A stretch of DNA of 64,000 nt, from contig NZ_CP029185.2 in assembly GCF_003096015.2 (NCBI RefSeq), positions 915,001 to 979,000 on the forward strand, given 5' to 3'. Source of the DNA: Limnobaculum parvum (GTDB taxonomy: Bacteria > Pseudomonadota > Gammaproteobacteria > Enterobacterales > Enterobacteriaceae). Position numbers and translations under genes: made by a program. Of the stretch, positions 1-9,872 are shown piece by piece; the first letter of the stretch is position 1; each line of letters opens with the position of its first letter. The notes beneath the pieces were generated by a model. The model did not search any database and was not told the DNA's origin. It worked only from the letters and a program-made list of their open reading frames with translations.

Positions 1-1494
<1,494 letters not shown>

Positions 1495-1614
1495 ACAACA
1501 CCGAAGGTGTTTTGATGAGAGAGACGAATTTAAATTTCAGCGAATGTTCAGGATTGGAATGGATGGTTGTGCGGGATAGCGATATCGGAGTACAACGGTT
1601 CATGAAACGGAATA

Positions 1615-1734
1615 TGCCTGGCGGCGATAGCGCGGTGGTCCCACCTGACCCCATGCCGAACTCAGAAGTGAAACGCCGTAGCGCCGATGGTAGTGTGGGG
1701 CTTCCCCATGCGAGAGTAGGGAACTGCCAGGCTT
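1615..1734 (+). rRNA. 5S ribosomal RNA
   Basis: 120 nt beginning TGCCTGGCGG and ending CTGCCAGGC-TT, with complementary termini as in all 5S rRNAs. The CCCACCTGACCCCATGCCGA block is intact. It lies 120 nt after the 23S 3' end. The 23S-5S spacer contains no tRNA gene. Confidence 0.98.
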
Positions 1735-1744
1735 TAAATTAGAG

Positions 1745-1776
1745 AAACCCTCAGCGAAAGCTGGGGGTTTTTTGCT
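1745..1776 (+). terminator. First rRNA operon terminator
   Basis: Inverted repeat AACCCTCAGC / GCTGGGGGTT with a GAAA tetraloop, followed by a run of T. It begins about 10 nt after the 5S gene. This is a classic factor-independent terminator for the rRNA operon. Confidence 0.95.
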
Positions 1777-1905
1777 TTGGTGCAGATACCGTTCGTTACT
1801 CGAGAGCGTAGGACAAACTGGCGAAACAGGTTTGAATAATGCAAAGCGTTGACCCAAAGGGCGAATGACGGCGTCATTCATAAACTACCAAGCTTTATTA
1901 AGAAG

Positions 1906-1936
1906 AACCTCAGTCGACAGGCTGAGGTTTTTTGCT
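1906..1936 (+). terminator. Second, tandem rRNA operon terminator
   Basis: A ten-pair stem (AACCTCAGTC / GGCTGAGGTT, one G-U pair) with a GACA loop, followed by a T run. It sits about 130 nt beyond the first terminator. Tandem terminators are usual after rRNA operons, and this one also shields the convergent pssA gene. The rest of 1776-2116 holds no gene that I can support. Confidence 0.9.
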
Positions 1937-2116
1937 TTATACGGACAGTGAAATACCAATCGAGACATTCAGGCGCTGGGATAATGCCGGTCAGACACTA
2001 TGGGGATATGCTTTTACGACCCGAATATCCGCTGAAATTAGAGTCTAAATATAGTCCTGAAGGATAGCTACAATATAAAATGAAAATAAGCCAGAAGGTT
2101 GATTGAAGGGAAGATT

Positions 2117-2142
2117 AAAAGGCCCCGAATCTCGAGGCCTTA
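2117..2142 (-). terminator. pssA terminator
   Basis: On the minus strand the sequence AAGGCC...GGCCTT is followed by TTAATCTT, just past the pssA stop. It is a short GC-rich hairpin with a T-rich tail. Confidence 0.7.
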
Positions 2143-2146
2143 AGGA

Positions 2147-3502
2147 TTACAGAATACGACTAATTAATTTATCGATGCGAATACGTCGTAATCGACGAAT
2201 CAGCTTACGTATTTTGACTGGATAGAATTGAATACTTTGCAGTTGCTGATAGTGATTAACCACAAAAGTGTGTGCCCGAATACATTCCAACTCGCGTTGA
2301 CGTGCTTCTTTCAACTCACCCCTAGGGTCGTGAATCAAAATCGCATTTTCTAGATCCAGATGCCATGCTCGTGGGTTTAGATTATTCCCCGTTATTAGCT
2401 GCCACTCACCATCAACCCACATCCCTTTCAGATGATAAGTATTATCTTCATCTTTCCATAATCGAACGGTTAACAGGCCTTGATCTACATAACGCTGTAA
2501 TCGTGTAACAAAGCGGCGAAGATTGATTTCATACAGATAGGGCAGTGCCCCGATAATTTTGAACGGTTGATCTTCGGGAATATAAAAATCGTTAGCGGTT
2601 TTATCACCAACGATAATTTCGACCTGTTTACCCTGACGTAATAATGAAATGATATTTTTCACTAATGGCGCGGGTAAATTGAAATAGGGTGTACATAACG
2701 TCAGTTTATGTTCGGTACTGTTCATCAGCCGATCAATGACTTTGTTCAATGGGCTATGGCGACCTAACCCAACGAATGGGGCGACCGATAGCTCTTCATT
2801 CGTCGCACTGTTTTCAAATTCATACCCATGAACACGTAGGCTTTGTCTGAACTTTTTAATGTCGTTTTTAATTTCCTGACCGCGAGGTCGGTTTTGGCAA
2901 TCTAAATTACGCACGGCTTCCGCGGGTAATAGGGACTGTTTGACATAACCTACCATGCTATCCGCTAATGCGGCATTGGTGATGAACTGATAGCGGTCAT
3001 AGCGGTATTTATCGTGTCGATGCAGATAGACGTCATTGACGCTGGCACCGGTATAGGCAACGGTATTATCAATAACGCTGCCTTTTAAGTGCAGCACACC
3101 TAAGGCTTCGCGGGTATTAACCGGAACACCATAGACAGGAACCTCTACCCCAGGGTGTTGTTCAGCCATTTTGAAGTACCAGTCAGCATTGGTATTTTCA
3201 GCGGCTGCACCAATACGACCCCGTTGAGCACGATGCCAGTCTACTAATATAGCGACCTCTAACTCAGGGCGACGCATTTTGGCCTGATAAATAGCAGACA
3301 AGATATCGATACCAGCATCATCATGCTCAAGATATAGGGCAATCAGATATATGCGTTGCTCTGCGCGACTAATCGAGTCAAGTAAAGTAGAACGATAATC
3401 ACCTGGCGTTGATAATATTTTAATATCATCAATCCGTTGGGAAATTTTCGGCAGTTGTGCAAGGTGTTGTTGAGATTTCTTTCGTTTAAATGATGACAAC
3501 AT
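2147..3502 (-). CDS. pssA: Phosphatidylserine synthase PssA
   Basis: Makes phosphatidylserine from CDP-diacylglycerol and serine, the first committed step to phosphatidylethanolamine, acting as a peripheral protein at the inner membrane. Two HxKxxxxD phospholipase-D signatures are visible (HLKGSVID and HLKGMWVD). The basic C-terminus (RKLIRRLRRIRIDKLISRIL) fits association with anionic lipid. The open frame extends to 3553, but the start at 3502 (MLSSFKRKK) gives 451 residues, the E. coli length, and has an AAGAGAAG ribosome site upstream. The E. coli neighbour yfiQ/patZ, which normally lies between pssA and yfiP, is missing here. Confidence 0.97.
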   Translation of the reverse strand: MLSSFKRKKSQQHLAQLPKISQRIDDIKILSTPGDYRSTLLDSISRAEQRIYLIALYLEHDDAGIDILSAIYQAKMRRPELEVAILVDWHRAQRGRIGAAAENTNADWYFKMAEQHPGVEVPVYGVPVNTREALGVLHLKGSVIDNTVAYTGASVNDVYLHRHDKYRYDRYQFITNAALADSMVGYVKQSLLPAEAVRNLDCQNRPRGQEIKNDIKKFRQSLRVHGYEFENSATNEELSVAPFVGLGRHSPLNKVIDRLMNSTEHKLTLCTPYFNLPAPLVKNIISLLRQGKQVEIIVGDKTANDFYIPEDQPFKIIGALPYLYEINLRRFVTRLQRYVDQGLLTVRLWKDEDNTYHLKGMWVDGEWQLITGNNLNPRAWHLDLENAILIHDPRGELKEARQRELECIRAHTFVVNHYQQLQSIQFYPVKIRKLIRRLRRIRIDKLISRIL

Positions 3503-3709
3503 CACAAAGCGTTCTTCTCTTGTTGGGTTACGGCAACAGGCCATAACGTGCAAATATATTATCAGTTGGATCTGGTAATACTACCACCACTCGATGGGAT
3601 TGTGATTAAAAAACCACGTGAATATTGCAAATCTGTTGCTGATATAACAAATTTTCATCTAAATCAATTTCAATGTATTGATATTTAATAGTATTGTAAA
3701 CTGAAAATT

Positions 3710-4450
3710 CTAACTTTTATCACTTTCAGAGGCTGAAAAAGCGATAAAACTTTCCAATGAGCGGTTAGCTTTACCTGCCAAGTAACGTTGACGAAAATCA
3801 GCGAAATAGCGATTCAGGCTTTCTGAAGCGTGTTGTTCTCCCGTCTGGCTCAGAATTTGAATGGCAACCTCAGCGGTGCACAGTTGTTCTTTGCGACTGG
3901 CTTCCCGCAGTTGGTAATTTGAATTCTGGTCGTTATCAATAGAAAGTACCGGGAAGCGATCCAGATAGGGGCTTTTACGAAACATTTTTCTTGCTTCTGT
4001 CCAAGTGCCGTCCAGAATAATAAATAGTGGGCGTTTGGTACTCTGTTTTTCAACCCCGGTAACCACCCGTTCGGGTAACGCATAAGCGGCTGGGAAGATT
4101 ATGTAAGGCTGGTAATCAGGATTGGATAGCAGAGCCAGCAACTGAGGATCAATATTGGTGCGTGACCAGAGGAATGCTTTGGTATCGGGCAGAATGTCGG
4201 CAATCAGGCGACCCGTATTACTTGGTTTTAATGGCTCGGTATCGTACATCAATAAACAGAAGGTACTTCCGGCGATGGTAGCTGAAAAGGAATGACACAA
4301 ACAGTGAATTCGTGGTAACAAACAGCGATGGCAACGAATGACTCTGCATCCTCTGGCACGAAAAGGTCGAGTGGATTGAACCAGTCGCTGATCTCTTAAT
4401 TGCAATACAGCATTATCAGTAAGTTGGGAGGGTACGATATCCGAAGTCAT
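3710..4450 (-). CDS. tapT: tRNA-uridine aminocarboxypropyltransferase (DTW domain, TapT/YfiP)
   Basis: DTW-domain enzyme that transfers the 3-amino-3-carboxypropyl group of S-adenosylmethionine to uridine 47 of tRNA (acp3U47); the E. coli protein is known as YfiP, TapT or TuaA. The signature DGTW followed by EARKMFRKSPYL is present, as are clustered cysteines near the N-terminus (CRVIRCHRCLLPRIHCLC) that probably bind metal. It has 246 residues, slightly longer than E. coli (about 232). The extra length is an N-terminal lead before the conserved DNAVLQLR, so the start could be somewhat later. It lies between trxC and pssA in the E. coli order. Confidence 0.9.
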   Translation of the reverse strand: MTSDIVPSQLTDNAVLQLRDQRLVQSTRPFRARGCRVIRCHRCLLPRIHCLCHSFSATIAGSTFCLLMYDTEPLKPSNTGRLIADILPDTKAFLWSRTNIDPQLLALLSNPDYQPYIIFPAAYALPERVVTGVEKQSTKRPLFIILDGTWTEARKMFRKSPYLDRFPVLSIDNDQNSNYQLREASRKEQLCTAEVAIQILSQTGEQHASESLNRYFADFRQRYLAGKANRSLESFIAFSASESDKS

Positions 4451-4571
4451 AAGCGGTAACCTGAGCCAATCTTTCGAGGTTGACGTCGATAAATAATAAA
4501 GGGCGCATAATATCGTATTCAGCGCCCCCGGGATAATTTTTTAGCGATGTCCTCAGATTTACCGAGAAATA

Positions 4572-5003
4572 TTAGCCATGCTTAGCTAATACTTCACTCA
4601 ACCACCGGTCAAATGACGCTTTTGGAAGGGAACCGTTCAACATATCTATACGTTGTCCCTTCTTGAATACCATAATGGTAGGTATACTACGAATACCAAA
4701 ACGAGCACTCAGTTCCTGTTCGGCTTCGGTGTCGACTTTTACAAAGCGGACTTCTCTTTCCCTTTCTTGAGCGACATCTTCAAAGATAGGAGCAAAGTTG
4801 ACACAAGGGCCACACCACGGAGCCCAGAAGTCAACGACGACAGGAAGGTCGTCATTTAATAATGAATCAAAAGAAGCTTTGTTAGCGTTAATTACTTCGC
4901 CATCAAAAAGCTCATGTCCACAGCGGCCACATTTTGCATCTTCCTGAACGCGATCTTCAGGGATTCGATTTGTAGTCAGACAAGAAGGACAAAGGGTATT
5001 CAT
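4572..5003 (-). CDS. trxC: Thioredoxin 2 with N-terminal zinc finger (TrxC)
   Basis: Cytoplasmic thiol-disulfide reductase of 143 residues. Two CxxC zinc pairs (Cys5/Cys8 and Cys25/Cys28) precede the thioredoxin fold. The active site is WCGPC at residues 63-67. The cis-proline region (RSIPTIMVFKKG) is conserved. In E. coli trxC responds to OxyR, but I could not assign an OxyR site here. It is divergent from yfiF across a 181-bp spacer. Confidence 0.97.
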   Translation of the reverse strand: MNTLCPSCLTTNRIPEDRVQEDAKCGRCGHELFDGEVINANKASFDSLLNDDLPVVVDFWAPWCGPCVNFAPIFEDVAQEREREVRFVKVDTEAEQELSARFGIRSIPTIMVFKKGQRIDMLNGSLPKASFDRWLSEVLAKHG

Positions 5004-5184
5004 GCTGTTACCTCAGTGAAATTAAACATCGATTTCACTTATTATGTACAACTGGTTAACTATCAACAATGTGATTTCGTCGATAGTTACAATAGATTTA
5101 GACTTTTGGCAGATGATAGTGGCTTACCGACATAACATCAGGTAATCTGCGCGCCGGATGCGATGTGGAAGTGGAGATATAGGT

Positions 5185-6228
5185 ATGAATGACTCTTTTA
5201 GCGGTAAGAACGGCAAAGTTAAAGTAATGTACGTCCGCGGTGACGACGACAAAGATGATAAGAACAACCGTCGCTCAGATAAAAAGCGCCCGGCAAACAG
5301 AAGTAATGAGCGGGGCGATAAAAATGCACGTTGGGGAGATAAAGATCTTCCGCATCGTCCGGTCCGTAGTGCTAATGAAAAACCACCTCGTTCCCCATGG
5401 CAGGCGAAGCTGCAAGACGTCAGCGAGCCGGAGCCTTTTGATCATGGCGGAATCAGCGGCAAGAGCCATATCGATCCAGCTCAACTGCGTCGTCAGCGTG
5501 ACGAAGAGACCAAAGTGTATGGCGAAAATGCTTGTCAGGCACTGTTCCAGAGCCGTCCTGATGCTATCGTTCGTGCCTATTTTGTTCAGTCGGTTACACC
5601 TAGATTCCGAGAAGCGCTGCGCTGGATGGCTGCTAACCGCAAAGCCTATCATGTAGTTGATGAAGATGAGCTTATTCGCGTTTCTGGTACTGAGCATCAC
5701 GGCGGTGTTTGTTTCCTGATTAAGAAACGCGGAGGTTTAACCGTAGCGGACTATTTAGCTAAAGCAGGGAAAAGCGATTGTGTACTGGCGTTAGAAAACG
5801 TAGGTAATCCGCATAATCTGGGCGGTATGATGCGTTCTTGTGCTCATTTTGGTGTTAAGGGCGTTCTGTTACGCGATCCGGGTATGCTTGAGTCCGGTGC
5901 AGCAATTCGTACCGCAGAAGGTGGTGCAGAACATTTAACCGCTATCGGTATTGATGATTTCCCTCAAGCGTTAGATATGTTCCGTCGGGCGGGTTACACC
6001 ATTGTGACTACATCCAGCCATAAAGGAACGCCACTACCAGAGGCAGTTCTGCCAGCGAAAACGGTATTAGTGTTGGGTGAAGAACGTGATGGTCTGTCAG
6101 ATGTAACCATGAAACAAAGCGATATAAGCGTGTCGATTACGGGAACAGGTAATGTCGAAAGCTTGAACGTCTCCGTGGCTACCGGTATTTTACTGGCAGA
6201 GTGGTGGCGCCAAAACGCTTCCCGCTAA
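5185..6228 (+). CDS. yfiF: SpoU-family RNA 2'-O-methyltransferase homolog YfiF
   Basis: 347 residues. The C-terminal half is a SpoU (TrmH-type) SPOUT methyltransferase domain with the motifs NPHNLGGMMRSCAHFG, LVLGEERDGL and LNVSVATGILLAEWW, which form the knotted AdoMet site. A SpoU substrate-binding domain precedes it. The first ~90 residues are highly charged, apparently disordered and rich in Asp, Lys and Arg. The target RNA of YfiF is not one I can state. The frame is open from 5158, but ATG 5185 (MNDSFSGKNGKVKVMYVR) aligns with the E. coli start and follows a GGAG site. Confidence 0.93.
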   Translation: MNDSFSGKNGKVKVMYVRGDDDKDDKNNRRSDKKRPANRSNERGDKNARWGDKDLPHRPVRSANEKPPRSPWQAKLQDVSEPEPFDHGGISGKSHIDPAQLRRQRDEETKVYGENACQALFQSRPDAIVRAYFVQSVTPRFREALRWMAANRKAYHVVDEDELIRVSGTEHHGGVCFLIKKRGGLTVADYLAKAGKSDCVLALENVGNPHNLGGMMRSCAHFGVKGVLLRDPGMLESGAAIRTAEGGAEHLTAIGIDDFPQALDMFRRAGYTIVTTSSHKGTPLPEAVLPAKTVLVLGEERDGLSDVTMKQSDISVSITGTGNVESLNVSVATGILLAEWWRQNASR

Positions 6229-6251
6229 TAGAATAGCGACAAATACCAAGA

Positions 6252-6281
6252 TCAAAAAAGAGCGCATAGCGCTCTTTTTTA
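6252..6281. terminator. Bidirectional terminator between yfiF and yfhL
   Basis: AAAAAAGAGCGC / GCGCTCTTTTTT is a near-perfect hairpin with an A run on the left and a T run on the right. It can end both yfiF (plus) and yfhL (minus), which converge here. Confidence 0.93.
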
Positions 6282-6304
6282 CTGCCGATAGAGATATTGA
6301 TAAT

Positions 6305-6565
6305 TTAGAGTTTATCGGCATGATGTAGCAGCACGAACTTATCCCACAGTTGTTCATTACTCTCTTTATGTGCTGGGTCATGAATAATCGTGTTATCAAT
6401 CGGACAGACTTTCATGCAGGTTGGCTCATCATAATGGCCGATACATTCAGTACAAAGGTCAGGATTTATTTCATAAATCTCAGCACCCATTGCAATTGCT
6501 TGATTTGGACACTCTGGTTCGCACATGTCACAGTTGATGCATTTTTTTGTGATCAGTAAAGCCAT
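6305..6565 (-). CDS. yfhL: 2[4Fe-4S] ferredoxin-like protein YfhL
   Basis: 86 residues, the same length as in E. coli. The first cluster motif is CINCDMCEPECP. The second is CTECIGHYDEPTCMKVCP, which carries the longer insertion typical of the Alvin-type ferredoxins. It is a small cytoplasmic electron carrier whose physiological partner is not clear. In E. coli it follows acpS; here the neighbour is yfiF, so gene order has changed at this junction. Confidence 0.93.
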   Translation of the reverse strand: MALLITKKCINCDMCEPECPNQAIAMGAEIYEINPDLCTECIGHYDEPTCMKVCPIDNTIIHDPAHKESNEQLWDKFVLLHHADKL

Positions 6566-6750
6566 ACCATATATCTCTTAAGTTCGAGCGGGGGATTATA
6601 CGCTTGCCCTACGTTGATACCAATGGTTTATTCTTTTTTTTCCGCGAAAAAAAGTGCATTAAACGGTATACTCACTTCACATGTTGCTGAATAGCTGGAT
6701 GTTCGCGGGCAATAGCCCCTGCTTTTAGCCAAGATATTTTAGGAGTCAAT

Positions 6751-7392
6751 GTGTCAGATAATCAATCACAGAAGAGGAACGTATTTTTCGATCTGGATGG
6801 GACATTGCACCAGCAGGATCTCTTTGGCAGTTTTCTTCGTTATATGATTCGTCGCTTGCCCGCCAATTTGATTATTCTGATACCTTTGTTACCGGTGATT
6901 ATTTTAGGGTTGCTGATCAGCGGGCGTAATAGCCGTTGGCCAATGAGTTTGATGTTATGGGCTATAACCGCAGGACAAAACGAAGCCCGGTTGAGCTGGC
7001 TGGAACAGCAGTTTATTCAGAATTTTCGGCAAGATGTCGTACCGTTTCCCGTCGTTCAGGGGCGTTTAGCTGAATATCTGAATGATGAGAACACACAAGT
7101 ATGGTTACTTACGGGGTCACCTCAGCGTCTGGTTGAAGAGGCTTATGCGGACTCTTTCTTTCTTGGGAAGGTTAATCTGGTGGGTAGCCAAATGGCTAGT
7201 CGTTATGGTGGTTGGGTTATTGATTCGCGCTGTTTAGGCAAACAGAAGGTCGTTGAACTAGAACAGCGTTTGGGTAAGCCGCTGTCACTATACAGTGGCT
7301 ACAGCGACAGTATTCAAGACGATCCTGTGCTTGCCTGTTGCCAACATCGCTGGCGGGTTGATGGTCAGGGCAATCTTAAAGAGCTGGAGTAG
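6751..7392 (+). CDS. pgpC: Phosphatidylglycerophosphatase C (PgpC/YfhB)
   Basis: HAD-superfamily membrane phosphatase that dephosphorylates phosphatidylglycerophosphate to phosphatidylglycerol. HAD motif I is FFDLDGTLHQQD near residues 13-24, followed by a hydrophobic hairpin (residues ~35-60) that anchors it in the membrane. Motif II is WLLTGSPQ and motif III is GYSDSIQDDPVL. It has 213 residues against about 211 in E. coli. The start is GTG 6751, preceded by TAGGAG at good spacing; an overlapping ATG at 6749 is out of frame. It probably shares a transcript with tadA, 43 bp downstream. Confidence 0.95.
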   Translation: MSDNQSQKRNVFFDLDGTLHQQDLFGSFLRYMIRRLPANLIILIPLLPVIILGLLISGRNSRWPMSLMLWAITAGQNEARLSWLEQQFIQNFRQDVVPFPVVQGRLAEYLNDENTQVWLLTGSPQRLVEEAYADSFFLGKVNLVGSQMASRYGGWVIDSRCLGKQKVVELEQRLGKPLSLYSGYSDSIQDDPVLACCQHRWRVDGQGNLKELE

Positions 7393-7435
7393 CCATCGGT
7401 AACGATGGTCGTGATTCATATAAAAGGTAGAGTTA

Positions 7436-7939
7436 ATGATGATGACGCATTACAGTGACGAAGACTGGATGCGCTATGCGCTGGAACTAGCTGAACGGGC
7501 CGACAGCGAAGGAGAAATCCCGGTTGGCGCAGTATTAGTTCAAGATAATCGGGTGATTGCTGAAGGTTGGAATCGTCCTATTGGTACCCACAATCCAACG
7601 GCCCATGCAGAGATTATGGTGTTACAGCAGGGCGGATTAGTACTGCAAAACTATCGGCTGTTAAATACCACGCTGTATGTCACATTAGAACCCTGTGTGA
7701 TGTGTGCAGGAGCAATGGTACACAGCCGTATTCAGCGTGTGGTATATGGCGCTAGTGATTTAAAAACCGGCGCAGCCGGCTCTCTGATGGATATTTTGGG
7801 GCACCCCGGAATGAATCACCATGTTGAGGTGACCGCCGGCATATTGGCGGAAGAGTGCTCTGCAAGATTGAGTGACTTTTTTAAACGCAGACGAGAACAG
7901 ATTAAGTTACAAAAAATGCTGCGACAGGGGCTCTGTTAA
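7436..7939 (+). CDS. tadA: tRNA(Arg) adenosine-34 deaminase TadA
   Basis: Zinc deaminase that converts the wobble adenosine of tRNA-Arg(ACG) to inosine; it is essential in E. coli. Catalytic HAE is at residues 57-59 (His ligand and Glu proton shuttle). The PCVMC motif supplies zinc ligands Cys87 and Cys90. It has 167 residues, the E. coli length. Three consecutive ATG codons (7436, 7439, 7442) follow an AGGTAGAG site, so the exact start is uncertain by two residues. Confidence 0.96.
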   Translation: MMMTHYSDEDWMRYALELAERADSEGEIPVGAVLVQDNRVIAEGWNRPIGTHNPTAHAEIMVLQQGGLVLQNYRLLNTTLYVTLEPCVMCAGAMVHSRIQRVVYGASDLKTGAAGSLMDILGHPGMNHHVEVTAGILAEECSARLSDFFKRRREQIKLQKMLRQGLC

Positions 7940-7954
7940 TGACCACATCAACAG

Positions 7955-9448
7955 TCAGTTTTGTTCCTGAGGTATTGGCTGCTTGACTTGAAATTGATTG
8001 GGTTTAATTGCAGGATAAGATTTTCCCAGTTCAACCTCTTGCTCTGTTGTTTGTTGTGCTTTAGCCAATTGGCGATCTTTTTCCTGCAAATAGCCTTCAA
8101 GACTAAGCTGATAGCGCCGAATATTCTCAACAAACTGATAGGCTTGATAGCCACGCGCATAGCCATAGCGAGTTTTACTGTAATATTGTTTTTGCGTCAG
8201 CATAGTCAGGCGCTTTTTAACGTCCACCCAACTGTCCGGATTCCCTCCTTGTTGTGCCGTCAGGCTTCTGGCATCGAGCATATGGGCATATCCCATATTA
8301 TAGGCAATCAGAGCAAACCAGATTTTTTCTTCTTCAGAAACGCTATCCGGAATTTTTTCCATCAGCTGCTCCAGATAAATCAGTCCTCCTCGGATGCTTT
8401 GTTCAGGATCCAGACGGTCGGTAACACCCAATGAGTCAGCGGTACTTCGGGTCAGCATCATAATACCGCGTACACCCGTTGCTGAGGTTGCGGTTGGGTT
8501 CCAGTGGGATTCCTGATAGGCAATGGCTGCGGCCAGACGCCAATCTATCCCTTTTGCATATTTCTCGAATAAAGGATTCAGATTGGGAAGCGTGTTCTCA
8601 ATAGCATTCAAAAAGGTTTGGGTGTCGACATAATCAAATTCACCAACATGGCCCAGATATTTCTCTTCCAGTTTTGCCAGAGAACCATCTTCATTAATTT
8701 GATTGAAGAAGTTCAGCATGGCTGCGTCTAGGCTGTTATCCTCAGTTTTACGCACGTACCACATTACCGGCTCTTCTTCCGTGATGTCGAAGGCAACAGC
8801 CAGATTAGGATAAACTCGCTGGATCATGGCAATAGTGACCGAGTCGGCGATGGTATAATCCAATTTACCATCGGCTACCTGCTTTAACAGATCAACGGGA
8901 GAATCGGATGGGGTTGCATCCCAACTAAGGTTTGGATATTTGCTTTTTTTAAGCTGATGCAATGTAGAAATGCTGGCAGCACCTGCCACGACCGTTAACC
9001 GACCTTTAATATTGGCCAGTGATTGAGGTTTTGGCGTATTTTGGCGATAAACCAACTGTTGTGAAACAGAATAGTAGGCTGGGCCTACATTCAGGTTTTT
9101 CATACGATCAGGGTTAAAGATCAGCCCTGCCGCTAGCATATCGGTTTCACCACTTTCTAGCTGAGTAAACAGGCTGCTAACGTTGTGTTCGGTTTCAATA
9201 TTTAATTTAACACCAATATACTCGGCAAATAACTTAGCCAACTCATAGTCAAGACCGTCAATTCCGGTACTACTTTGATAGTAGTAGGGAGTAACGTTGA
9301 GAGTGGCGACATTGAGTACGCCTCGTTGCTTAATTTTCTGTAATTGGGTGTTGTTATCGCCGCGCCATTGGAGCGTTGGCCACATGGCCAACGCCAGTAG
9401 CAGTGTTACAACACCAATAAACAGATAGTTAATCTTTAATGGCTTCAA
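7955..9448 (-). CDS. mltF: Membrane-bound lytic murein transglycosylase F (MltF)
   Basis: 497 residues. An N-terminal signal/anchor (residues ~8-28) is followed by a periplasmic solute-binding-protein family 3 domain (~40-270). The C-terminal SLT lysozyme-like domain (~290-450) has its catalytic Glu in AYQESHWNP, with GVRGIMMLT and IAYNMGYAH as further SLT motifs. It cleaves the MurNAc-GlcNAc bond to give anhydromuropeptides. The binding domain is a regulatory module in this family. It is convergent with tadA and divergent from purL, the standard enterobacterial context. Confidence 0.96.
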   Translation of the reverse strand: MKPLKINYLFIGVVTLLLALAMWPTLQWRGDNNTQLQKIKQRGVLNVATLNVTPYYYQSSTGIDGLDYELAKLFAEYIGVKLNIETEHNVSSLFTQLESGETDMLAAGLIFNPDRMKNLNVGPAYYSVSQQLVYRQNTPKPQSLANIKGRLTVVAGAASISTLHQLKKSKYPNLSWDATPSDSPVDLLKQVADGKLDYTIADSVTIAMIQRVYPNLAVAFDITEEEPVMWYVRKTEDNSLDAAMLNFFNQINEDGSLAKLEEKYLGHVGEFDYVDTQTFLNAIENTLPNLNPLFEKYAKGIDWRLAAAIAYQESHWNPTATSATGVRGIMMLTRSTADSLGVTDRLDPEQSIRGGLIYLEQLMEKIPDSVSEEEKIWFALIAYNMGYAHMLDARSLTAQQGGNPDSWVDVKKRLTMLTQKQYYSKTRYGYARGYQAYQFVENIRRYQLSLEGYLQEKDRQLAKAQQTTEQEVELGKSYPAIKPNQFQVKQPIPQEQN

Positions 9449-9701
9449 ATAACGTTCTCTAAATCAAGTGAATTTTTTGCTGAATACGAATAGAGTTAAA
9501 CATTCATGGGCTTTGAAATCACTCTAGTTTGGGTTATCTCGTACAGCTGCTTATCGTTTGATAATAAATGGAATTCTCAGTTAATTTCACATCAGGAAAA
9601 GGATAAGCCTGAATTTATAGACAGGCATTCTGCTTAACTAAAGGCAACATAGCAAACACTATGTTTCATTGGATTCGTTATTCGGGCTAAAAATAATAGC
9701 T

Positions 9702-9717
9702 ACGCAAACGGTTTCGT
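9702..9717 (+). promoter_or_regulatory. PurR operator of purL
   Basis: ACGCAAACGGTTTCGT is a near-consensus PUR box (ACGCAAACGTTTGCGT, 14 of 16). It overlaps the likely -35 region of the purL promoter, whose -10 TATAAT is at 9735-9740. This implies repression of purL by PurR with hypoxanthine or guanine, as in E. coli. Its presence shows that the in-frame extension upstream of 9873 is not coding. The remainder of the 424-bp mltF-purL spacer shows nothing else I can name. Confidence 0.92.
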
Positions 9718-9734
9718 CATTGCGTTTGATTCTC

Positions 9735-9740
9735 TATAAT
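9735..9740 (+). promoter_or_regulatory. purL promoter -10 box
   Basis: A perfect TATAAT lies 17 bp after TTTCGT (9712-9717), which is embedded in the PurR operator. The transcript would start near 9747, leaving a leader of about 125 nt before ATG 9873. Confidence 0.7.
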
Positions 9741-9872
9741 AGGCGCAGTTTTTTCCGCTTAAGCCTTAGAGGTCATCACAATAGGCGATTTTCCGGGGTG
9801 TTAATGAAGGTAAAACCGGTTGTGATGAAAGTACCTATTGTGATGGCCTCTTTAGACCAGAGAAATTCTATT

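Noticed and set aside
1495..1614. A tRNA gene in the 23S-5S spacer
   Set aside because: No cloverleaf or TTCRA-type T arm was found in the spacer.
1512..1881. Open frames on both strands over the 5S gene and terminator
   Set aside because: They read through 5S rRNA and the terminator hairpin.
9669..9872. In-frame N-terminal extension of purL
   Set aside because: It contains the PurR operator and a -10 box, and the conserved protein starts at 9873.
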